Shown piece by piece: positions 1 to 5,930 of a stretch of 9,884 nt of DNA. Source of the DNA: an uncultured Saprospiraceae bacterium (GTDB lineage Bacteria > Bacteroidota > Bacteroidia > Chitinophagales > Saprospiraceae). Every line of letters starts with the position of its first letter. Within the stretch, counting starts at the first letter, position 1. The translations under genes and the position numbers were made by a program. The DNA is taken from NCBI GenBank assembly GCA_937969485.1, contig CALBVQ010000055.1, forward strand, positions 1 to 9,884, written 5' to 3'. The notes under the pieces are model-generated. The model saw only the letters and a program-made list of their open reading frames with translations, ran no database searches and was not told the DNA's origin.

Positions 1-189
1 ATTTAACCCGAAATATGCATTAAGATATCTATTACGAGCTGAAAATGCTTCGATAATGGGAACGTCCAGCTCTTTTGATGCTCACCGTGATGGTGACCAC
101 GGCTGCGCTTCAAAAGAACTGTTGAGCTCCCATTCTCTTTGCATTTCAAGCTCTCATGACGAAAACCTAATACATAATTCGGGTTAAAT
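1..189. repeat. Long imperfect palindrome, MITE-like element
   Basis: The first 24 bases and the reverse complement of 166-189 agree except at three positions, and the outermost 12 bases (ATTTAACCCGAA) match exactly. Pairing continues inward in blocks: GAGCT (36-40), AAATGC, AATGGGA, CTTTTGA and CCGTG (85-89) each have a complementary partner in the right half. The centre is a short loop near 90-97. Almost the whole segment could therefore fold into one hairpin. No coding frame is supported here. Terminal inverted repeats, small size and lack of a gene fit a miniature inverted-repeat transposable element. A REP-like structural repeat is the alternative. The left boundary coincides with the window edge, so a target-site duplication cannot be tested and the element may extend further left. 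Confidence 0.65.
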
Positions 190-254
190 CAATTACAAGG
201 CAGAAAACGCAAGGATAGCCTTAGCTATCATGAGTATTTCTAACGAAGTAATTG
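190..254. repeat. Second imperfect palindrome abutting the first
   Basis: CAATTAC at 190-196 is complementary to GTAATTG at 248-254. An inner AGAAA/TTTCT pair is also present. The centre is a perfect 6-bp stem, GATAGC (214-219) and GCTATC (224-229), with loop CTTA. The start directly follows the last base of the 1-189 palindrome, so the two may be parts of one repeated element or two adjacent insertions. No run of T follows the stem, so a simple intrinsic terminator is unlikely. Bases 255-330, up to the end of the next gene, show nothing further that I can support. Confidence 0.45.
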
Positions 255-330
255 CTTTTATAAACTTGAAAATATGAGAAATTCTAAAACAGAATTACAG
301 AATTGGTATAAGACTGCAATTGCTGTGGTG

Positions 331-1050
331 CTATTCAATCTCGTTAGATACTTTCTTGTTCGGTATATTAAGCTGCTTTTCTATTTCTTGTTCGACATAC
401 TTTGCAACCATCACAGATTTCATGTAATCAATAAGGATTTTATGTTCTTGCCCTTGTGGAGTATTCAAGATAGCTTTTAAGGCGATACCATTGTGTGTAC
501 GTGTAGTATATATTTGCTCTATTTCAGATACATTGAATTCCTTCGATTTTATAACCGAATTCGGGGGTCTTAATATTTCAAGTCGATCTTTACCTGCAAT
601 GAAGCTAACTTTGTTTTTCCTTGTTCTAAACGTTCTAAATATTGAGTATGCTAGTATAAGCGCAATAATACCTGTTCCGATAGCTATTTCAGAACCTCCT
701 TTCTTGAAATACAATAGACTTCCTAACAGCAAAAAAAACGGAAAGAGTGATAATACTAGAATGTCGAACACGCTCATCGGCTCGGGAATAGCTAATTCAA
801 GTTCATCATTAAAAAAGTATTTTTCAACCTCTACTGGCTTCTTTAATTCCTCACGATGTGCTGGAAATGAATTTTCAAATGAGAAGATAGCACTACATGT
901 ACTGCACTTGGCTGTATTCTTTTGAATGTTGACATCAACAGCAGGTACTTCAGCATTACAGGAAGGACAATTCAAATGAAAAAAGTCCATTCTATTTTCC
1001 TGTGGAAGTTCTACGCGCTTATAGGAGTCCTTGTATTTTTCCCTTTCCAT
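331..1050 (-). CDS. Zinc-ribbon membrane protein with PH-like C-terminal region
   Basis: A 239-residue protein of unknown function. A CPSC...CSTC motif (Cys28, Cys31, Cys49, Cys52) forms an N-terminal zinc ribbon. Two hydrophobic segments follow (about 94-114 and 121-139), separated by a short KKGGS turn, giving a membrane hairpin. The C-terminal 100 residues look like an alternating strand region plus a final helix, similar to bacterial PH-like domains; that reading is inference. By the usual topology rules both ends would lie in the cytoplasm. The gene lies 81 bases downstream of the hydrolase gene on the same strand. The start is uncertain: ATG at 990 (Met21, just before the zinc ribbon) has an AGGA sequence a few bases upstream and would give 219 residues. 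A Cys4 ribbon joined to a membrane anchor suggests sensing or scaffolding, but no function can be assigned. Confidence 0.8.
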   Translation of the reverse strand: MEREKYKDSYKRVELPQENRMDFFHLNCPSCNAEVPAVDVNIQKNTAKCSTCSAIFSFENSFPAHREELKKPVEVEKYFFNDELELAIPEPMSVFDILVLSLFPFFLLLGSLLYFKKGGSEIAIGTGIIALILAYSIFRTFRTRKNKVSFIAGKDRLEILRPPNSVIKSKEFNVSEIEQIYTTRTHNGIALKAILNTPQGQEHKILIDYMKSVMVAKYVEQEIEKQLNIPNKKVSNEIE

Positions 1051-1131
1051 AAAATAAAGATAAGCGAAAAGCTTTGAAAATTAATGCAGAAAGACCTTAT
1101 TGATTGGTATAAATGATCCACTGCAACCTCA

Positions 1132-2367
1132 TCACCTCCCTTGCACCCTATCGACCAATCTCGTAAACATCTCTTCCATAGAACCTTCAGGTGGACCAGA
1201 TTGATCCTTCAGTTTATATTCACCCGTTTCACCGTCTGGATACAATAGGAACGGGAAAATATAATCGGTTGTACTGTCTGTTTGCCCCTCAATATACGGC
1301 CCATAACGAAGATCGTTCACTTGAATAGTATCTTTATCGTAGACCATTACACCGTAGTAATCATTGGTAAACCACTTTATTATTTTCGCTCTTTTATCAT
1401 CCGGCATAGTGATAAGTTCGTGATTCTTCTGAATCTCGTATAATTCAACTTCGTCCTTCGAATCAAACAAGGAATAGAATCCATCATAATAAACAGAATC
1501 GCTTTCAGCGATGCAGTGCCATAAAAGATTATTCAGAATCGTAGGAGTAGTAAGATGTCTCGAATATGTAATCTCTTTCTTTGCGAGGGAATCGCGAAAA
1601 ATCTGATCAACCACATATTTATTTCTAAGGGTCCAGCTCAAATAAAGTAACGAATACGCTATTCCCGCGTAATTTAAGATCGTACGCCACTTATTGTGTT
1701 TTCCTCTGGTCGCTGCTAAGAGTAAAAGCAACAAGAAAGGCAGAGTATATAATGGATCAGCAACTGAAATATTATGCCATTGTACCCTTAAATCACTAAA
1801 AGGCTGCAATAACTGTGTGCCATATCCTGTGCATGAATCAAGAATGGGATGAGTCAATACGGCTAAGAAAAAGAGCAAATACCATCTTCCATAAGACATA
1901 AAGACATCTCCTTGCTGACCTTTCATGAGGCTATTATTAAGTAAAACGGAGAGCCCCGCTATTATTAATAATGCTACTAGCAGAGTTATAGACATACTAA
2001 TCAAGCCACCAGCAGTATAGGCAATGAAGCCCACTATACTCCCGCAAAACAACATAAATAACAAACCTGCGGCACCTGTGGCCTGTTTTACATTCTTTCT
2101 TTTATGGTAACCGTTCCCATACAGCCAACTCGTATACCAGGCCAGCAAAAGGGGGACTAGTACTGCAAATAAAAGGGAGTGTGTGATTCCTCTGTGAAAA
2201 GCCAAGCTATCTTCAGCAGACCATCTCAATATAGGGCCGACGAATACATCAAGATCAGGAATAGTTCCTGCGATTGCACCCCACAACATAGCTTTATTAC
2301 CTATCTTCCTTCCTGCGACGGCTTCTCCCATCGCTGCTCCCAAAACAATTTGAGTAAGTGAATCCAT
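1132..2367 (-). CDS. YdjM-type membrane-bound metal-dependent hydrolase
   Basis: A 411-residue integral membrane protein of the YdjM/DUF457 family, annotated as inner-membrane metal-dependent hydrolases; the physiological substrate is unknown. The family signature is clear: MDSLTQIVLGAAMGE at the N-terminus, PDLD (37-40), HRGITHS (58-64), LTHPILD (171-177) and ADPLYTLP (203-210). The conserved Asp and His residues are the likely metal ligands. Hydrophobic segments fall at about 64-83, 98-118, 122-144, 160-175, 207-219 and 230-247. A mostly soluble region (about 250-411) follows that I do not recognise. The ATG overlaps the TAA of rnc by one base (TAATG), suggesting translational coupling and placing it third after fabF and rnc. 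The family call is firm, the biochemical role is not. Confidence 0.88.
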   Translation of the reverse strand: MDSLTQIVLGAAMGEAVAGRKIGNKAMLWGAIAGTIPDLDVFVGPILRWSAEDSLAFHRGITHSLLFAVLVPLLLAWYTSWLYGNGYHKRKNVKQATGAAGLLFMLFCGSIVGFIAYTAGGLISMSITLLVALLIIAGLSVLLNNSLMKGQQGDVFMSYGRWYLLFFLAVLTHPILDSCTGYGTQLLQPFSDLRVQWHNISVADPLYTLPFLLLLLLAATRGKHNKWRTILNYAGIAYSLLYLSWTLRNKYVVDQIFRDSLAKKEITYSRHLTTPTILNNLLWHCIAESDSVYYDGFYSLFDSKDEVELYEIQKNHELITMPDDKRAKIIKWFTNDYYGVMVYDKDTIQVNDLRYGPYIEGQTDSTTDYIFPFLLYPDGETGEYKLKDQSGPPEGSMEEMFTRLVDRVQGR

Positions 2368-3119
2368 TAATTGATAGATTGAGTTGAAGTGTGTGGCTCG
2401 ATCTCAAAACCAAGTTTCTTTATTGCTTTATGGGAAGCTGTTTGTTCGGCAGATTTTTTATTAAAATCTTCTGCTTGTCCCATGTGCTCTCCGTCGATCA
2501 GCACTGCTATTCTAAAACGGTCTCGCTTTTCATACTTGAACTTCTCAACCATGTGATAGTCAACGGTTCTATTATTTTTCTGACACCATTCCAAAAGTCG
2601 ACTTTTGAAATTATCATCTTTTTCTTCAAGCAAGTGTACATCCAGGTACTTTCTGATTAAGTGCCTAACAACATATCTACGTGTTCTCTTATATCCCGAT
2701 TCTAAGTAAATTGCACCGATTAAAGCTTCAAGTGCATTTCCGAGCATCGTCGAAGACAATCTTCCCATAGAAAAATCAGTAAGAATAAGATCTAGCCCCA
2801 TTCTATCAGCGATACTATTCAAGGTTTTTCGCTTGACGATTCTCGACCTCATTTTAGTCATAAAACCTTCGTCCTCTGCTGGATATTTCTGATACAGATA
2901 ATCCGCTACAATCGTAGACAATATAGAATCTCCAAGGTATTCTAGACGTTCGTTATTTCCCTTGTAGTCTTTCTCATTATTCATTGACTTGTGTAAAAAA
3001 GCCAATTTATATAAATGCATTCTAGCAGGAGTTATTCCTGTTACATTCTTTATCCTACGGGCTAATTGCCTATCCTTAGATAGATAAAAATTGTAAAATC
3101 TTCGAATGCTGTTTCTCAT
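2367..3119 (-). CDS. rnc: Ribonuclease III
   Basis: RNase III, the endonuclease that cuts double-stranded RNA in rRNA precursor and mRNA processing. The 250-residue protein has the signature NERLEYLGDS at 56-65, giving Glu57, Glu60 and Asp64 as counterparts of E. coli Glu38, Glu41 and Asp45. Glu84 in DEGFMTKMR matches E. coli Glu65. Glu131 in GNALEALIGA matches the catalytic Glu117. The position of E. coli Asp114 is Asn128 here; from memory this Asn is common in Bacteroidota enzymes, so I do not read it as inactivation. A double-stranded RNA binding domain fills about 170-238, ending in AEQTASHKAIKKLG. An N-terminal basic extension of about 20 residues precedes the nuclease domain. The ATG lies 9 bases after the fabF stop. 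Confidence 0.96.
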   Translation of the reverse strand: MRNSIRRFYNFYLSKDRQLARRIKNVTGITPARMHLYKLAFLHKSMNNEKDYKGNNERLEYLGDSILSTIVADYLYQKYPAEDEGFMTKMRSRIVKRKTLNSIADRMGLDLILTDFSMGRLSSTMLGNALEALIGAIYLESGYKRTRRYVVRHLIRKYLDVHLLEEKDDNFKSRLLEWCQKNNRTVDYHMVEKFKYEKRDRFRIAVLIDGEHMGQAEDFNKKSAEQTASHKAIKKLGFEIEPHTSTQSIN

Positions 3120-3128
3120 ATATTGAAT

Positions 3129-4373
3129 TTACACTTTATTGAAAAGCAAACAAGCGTTGTGCCCTCCGAAGCCAAATGTGTTACTTAAAACAGTTTCTAC
3201 CTTTCTATCTTGAGCTTCGTTAAAAGTAAAATTCAATTTAGAATCAAAAGCAGGATCGTCTTCAAAATGATTGATCGTAGGGGGCACAAATTGACCCTGA
3301 ATCGCAAGAATTCCTGCAATAGCCTCAGCTGCACCAGCAGCTCCCAATAAATGACCAGTCATGGATTTAGTTGAACTAATATTTAGTTTATATGCATCGT
3401 CCTTGAATACATTCTGAATAGCCGTTACTTCTGCAACATCACCGAGAGGTGTAGAAGTACCGTGAACATTAATATAATCCACATCCGCTGTTGTAATACC
3501 AGCTTCTTGAAGAGCAAGTTCCATAACTTTCGATACGCTCAAACCCTCAGGATGTGGAGCAGTAATGTGGTATGCATCCGCAGTAAACGCCACTGCAGTA
3601 ATCTCAGCATAAATTTTCGCACCACGTTTTTTAGCATGTTCGTATTCTTCAAGAACTAGAGCCCCTGCTCCTTCTCCCAAAACGAATCCATCTCTACCTA
3701 AATCAAACGGTCTAGAAGCTGTTGCAGGATCTTCATTACGCGTGCTCATAGCTTTCATTGAAGAAAAACCACCAATACCAGCATGTGTTACAGCAGCTTC
3801 AGAACCACCAGCAATAATTATGTCTGCTTTATTCCAGCGGATATAATCTACGGCGTTACCAATCGAGTGATTAGAAGAAGCACACGCAGAAACTGTTCCG
3901 TAATTAATTCCTTTCAATCCGTACGCCATAGAAATATGACCAGGAGCTATATCTGAAATTAACTTAGGAATAAGGAAGGGTGAATATTTAGGTGGACCAT
4001 CCCTACGAATTACATCACCTATATCTTTTTCCATCGTATAAAAACCACCGATTCCACTTGCCCATATTACACCAGCACGGAAAGGATCTTCTAAACTTTG
4101 GAAATCAATTCCACAGTCTTCCACAGCCTGTCCAGCGACATACATTGCATATTGACAGAATGGATCCATTCTTCTCAATGCTTTTCGGTCCGTATACGTT
4201 TCAGGTTCAAAATTTTTTACCTCGCATGCAATTTGAGTTCTAAATTCTGAAGCATCAAAATGTGTAATTACACCCGCACCACTAACACCGTCTCTAAGTG
4301 CCTGTCCGTAATCCTTGGGATTATTTCCTATGGGAGTTAAAGCCCCCAAGCCTGTAACAACGACTCTTCTCAT
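3129..4373 (-). CDS. fabF: Beta-ketoacyl-[acyl-carrier-protein] synthase II
   Basis: FabF (KAS II) condenses malonyl-ACP with a growing acyl-ACP during type II fatty acid elongation in the cytoplasm. The 414-residue protein has the full Cys-His-His catalytic set: Cys164 in VSACASS, His304 in NVHGTSTPLGD and His341 in SMTGHLLGAAGA. These match E. coli Cys163, His303 and His340. The C-terminus keeps the GFGGHNA motif. I place the start at ATG 4371-4373 (MRRVVVTGLG), where the family begins. The frame stays open to an ATG at 4430, but that one lies upstream of the promoter's -33 box. fabF leads an operon with rnc and the hydrolase gene. acpP, which precedes fabF in many bacteria, is absent here: upstream lies only noncoding DNA and then divergent permease genes. 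Confidence 0.97.
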   Translation of the reverse strand: MRRVVVTGLGALTPIGNNPKDYGQALRDGVSGAGVITHFDASEFRTQIACEVKNFEPETYTDRKALRRMDPFCQYAMYVAGQAVEDCGIDFQSLEDPFRAGVIWASGIGGFYTMEKDIGDVIRRDGPPKYSPFLIPKLISDIAPGHISMAYGLKGINYGTVSACASSNHSIGNAVDYIRWNKADIIIAGGSEAAVTHAGIGGFSSMKAMSTRNEDPATASRPFDLGRDGFVLGEGAGALVLEEYEHAKKRGAKIYAEITAVAFTADAYHITAPHPEGLSVSKVMELALQEAGITTADVDYINVHGTSTPLGDVAEVTAIQNVFKDDAYKLNISSTKSMTGHLLGAAGAAEAIAGILAIQGQFVPPTINHFEDDPAFDSKLNFTFNEAQDRKVETVLSNTFGFGGHNACLLFNKV

Positions 4374-4397
4374 AAAAAATGTTCTTTTTGATCTACG

Positions 4398-4426
4398 CAA
4401 AAATACATAATTATAAGACATAGCAA
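4398..4426 (-). promoter_or_regulatory. Predicted Bacteroidota-type promoter of fabF
   Basis: On the minus strand, TATTTTTG (4398-4405) matches the Bacteroidota -7 consensus TAnnTTTG exactly. TTG (4424-4426) lies 18 bases upstream, within the usual range for the -33 element. Transcription would begin near 4390-4394 and give a short A-rich leader before the ATG at 4373, with no clear Shine-Dalgarno sequence, as is usual in this phylum. The site supports the shorter fabF start. It is predicted from sequence alone. Confidence 0.65.
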
Positions 4427-4486
4427 TCATAATGGTTCAACCGTTGCCACCGCATTCTACTAACCGTATCCAATTTATATATTTTA

Positions 4487-4500
4487 ACGCTTGAAAGCGT
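4487..4500. promoter_or_regulatory. Perfect inverted repeat ACGCTT-GA-AAGCGT, candidate operator
   Basis: Two 6-base arms with a 2-base spacer form a perfect palindromic site. It lies in the noncoding gap between fabF and the divergent permease genes, upstream of both predicted promoters. The dyad resembles the binding site of a dimeric regulator, but I do not recognise a known operator sequence. Confidence 0.35.
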
Positions 4501-4524
4501 GTCACTTACATGTCAAATATCCGA

Positions 4525-4542
4525 AATGCAAAATTGTGCATT
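4525..4542. promoter_or_regulatory. Inverted repeat AATGCA-N6-TGCATT, candidate operator
   Basis: Arms 4525-4530 and 4537-4542 are perfectly complementary with a 6-base spacer. The site ends 8 bases before the -7-like motif of the permease genes, so a bound protein could block or guide RNA polymerase. Short repeats of this size also arise by chance in AT-rich DNA. Confidence 0.3.
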
Positions 4543-4550
4543 ATAAAAGA

Positions 4551-4558
4551 TATTTTTG
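4551..4558 (+). promoter_or_regulatory. Predicted -7 element for the ABC permease operon
   Basis: TATTTTTG matches the Bacteroidota -7 consensus TAnnTTTG. The nearest upstream TTG (4534-4536) is only 14 bases away, shorter than the usual spacing, so the -33 match is weak. Transcription would begin about 4562-4566, leaving a leader under 20 bases. The motif overlaps the palindrome at 4554-4574. Confidence 0.4.
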
Positions 4559-4574
4559 GGTTTAAAACCCAAAA
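4554..4574. promoter_or_regulatory. Perfect 10-bp-arm palindrome over the predicted permease start site
   Basis: TTTTGGGTTT (4554-4563), one central A, then AAACCCAAAA (4565-4574) form a perfect inverted repeat. It ends six bases before the permease start codon and overlaps both the -7-like motif and the predicted transcription start. It could be a repressor operator, or a short hairpin in the leader that hides the start codon. It does not end either flanking gene, so a terminator role is unlikely. Confidence 0.5.
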
Positions 4575-4580
4575 CGTTTC

Positions 4581-5930
4581 ATGCTAGGCTTCGCACTAAA
4601 ACGGCTAGTTTTTACCTTATGCAGCATTCCTTTTATTCTGTGGATAATGTTAGCACTGACTCGTCTTTCTCCAGTTGATCCTGTCCAGCAGCTTATTGAC
4701 GCTCATGATTATAGTGCAGACAAACAAGAACAAGCAGAGACTTATTCTTCGACTGCAAAAAGGTTAGGTTACAATAAACCTCCCTTCTACTTAGCAGTGA
4801 CTAAATCGAATTACGAAGCTGAATTCTATCGATTCACCTACCCACTAAAAAAACAATTCTTCTCGCGATTTCTTGACGAAAACTATAGTTACGAGGCTAC
4901 TTCAAATTTATATAACGAGTTACAGATTCTCAGGTCTCAGCACTCGAATGACGTCCTTGAAAACTTCGATGAAACACCCACAGCTAGTGTCTTGATAGAG
5001 AATTTAAGAACCGAAATAATAGCGCGAGATTCTATTCAATCTTTCAATGCATTAACTCCCTTGATTGAACGAGTAATCGAAAGTAAAAATTCAACATATT
5101 CACTCCTTCCTCGGTTCTTGTTCTTTGGGTGGGACAATCAATTTCATTGCAAACTTACATCGATCGCCTCTCTCCAATGGGGAAACTCTATTACAGATGG
5201 CAAACCCGCCTCCAACAAGATATTTATGGCCTTCCGAATTACGCTTATGCTATTGATCATGGCGTTGATTGTGGGATATACCCTAGGAATTTACCTAGGA
5301 ATATGGTTTCATAGAAAACCGCAGTCTATCGTCACGAAATTCCTTGAGCCTTTATTTTATGCATTAAGAAGTTTACCATTGTTTGTTTTTGCCTTAGTTC
5401 TGCTGGTTGTTTTCACTACAGCTGAGCTGAGTCCCATGCTTAAGATTTTTCCAGCTGTAAATGCTTACGGTTGGTCATCGACGGATAGTTTCCTTGCTAA
5501 TTTTTCTAAAAATTTCAATCAGCTGATTCTCCCTACTTTGTGTATTTCGATTTACAGCCTTTCTTATATCTGCCGACAAGTAAAAGCTTCACTAGAAAGA
5601 GAAAACTCTGCCTTGTACAATACAACTGGAAAAATGAAAGGCATAAGTAGCTGGCAACTATTTTTGCATCGCTTTCGCAATATCAGAAGTATTCTGATCA
5701 CAATGATAGGAAGTGGGATTGTTAGCGGATTCGCCGGTGCAGTCCTGATAGAATACATCTTCAATATCCCTGGAATAGGGCGATTAATACTGGATTCCGT
5801 AAAGAGTAACGACCTTGTTGTTTTGCTTCCTGCGGCACTTATTTTATTTGTGGCAAGTTCCATTACATTGCTAATTAGTGATCTTCTGTATCGCTATTAC
5901 GATCCCAAAATAGCACTAAATGAAAACTAA
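4581..5930 (+). CDS. ABC transporter permease, DppB/OppB type
   Basis: A membrane subunit of a peptide/nickel-type ABC importer, forming the channel with the partner encoded next. The N-terminus (MLGFALKRLVF...) and first membrane segment (about 9-28) are typical of DppB. Further segments lie near 216-240, 262-280, 315-332, 369-392 and 412-434. The cytoplasmic loop that docks the ATPase is at about 346-365 (TGKMKGISSWQLF), followed by IEYIFNIPGIGRLILDSV (390-407), a DppB hallmark. The extracytoplasmic loop between segments 1 and 2 is about 185 residues. The family pieces RLGYNKPPFY (61-70) and SLQWGNSITDGKP (197-209) are separated by roughly 125 residues, where the usual loop has only a short stretch. 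The 449-residue length is well above the usual 300-340. The substrate cannot be told from sequence, and no ATPase or binding-protein gene is adjacent. Confidence 0.9.
   Translation: MLGFALKRLVFTLCSIPFILWIMLALTRLSPVDPVQQLIDAHDYSADKQEQAETYSSTAKRLGYNKPPFYLAVTKSNYEAEFYRFTYPLKKQFFSRFLDENYSYEATSNLYNELQILRSQHSNDVLENFDETPTASVLIENLRTEIIARDSIQSFNALTPLIERVIESKNSTYSLLPRFLFFGWDNQFHCKLTSIASLQWGNSITDGKPASNKIFMAFRITLMLLIMALIVGYTLGIYLGIWFHRKPQSIVTKFLEPLFYALRSLPLFVFALVLLVVFTTAELSPMLKIFPAVNAYGWSSTDSFLANFSKNFNQLILPTLCISIYSLSYICRQVKASLERENSALYNTTGKMKGISSWQLFLHRFRNIRSILITMIGSGIVSGFAGAVLIEYIFNIPGIGRLILDSVKSNDLVVLLPAALILFVASSITLLISDLLYRYYDPKIALNEN

Noticed and set aside
274..480. Rightward 68-codon open frame next to the palindromes, considered as cargo or a toxin-like small protein.
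   Set aside because: Most of it runs antisense to the end of the zinc-ribbon gene, and the predicted hydrophobic peptide has no recognisable motif or supported start.
491..925. Rightward 144-codon open frame antisense to the zinc-ribbon gene.
   Set aside because: It is the opposite-strand shadow of a gene with a clear zinc ribbon and membrane segments, and the product has no coherent features of its own.
1051..1131. Possible promoter for the zinc-ribbon gene between it and the hydrolase gene.
   Set aside because: Only 7-of-8 matches to TAnnTTTG (TAATTTTC, TATCTTTA) without a suitably spaced TTG, which is too weak to annotate.
4374..4430. N-terminal 19-residue extension of FabF starting at 4430.
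   Set aside because: The extension is not family-like, and its start codon lies upstream of the predicted -33 and -7 boxes. MRRVVVTGLG is the normal FabF start.
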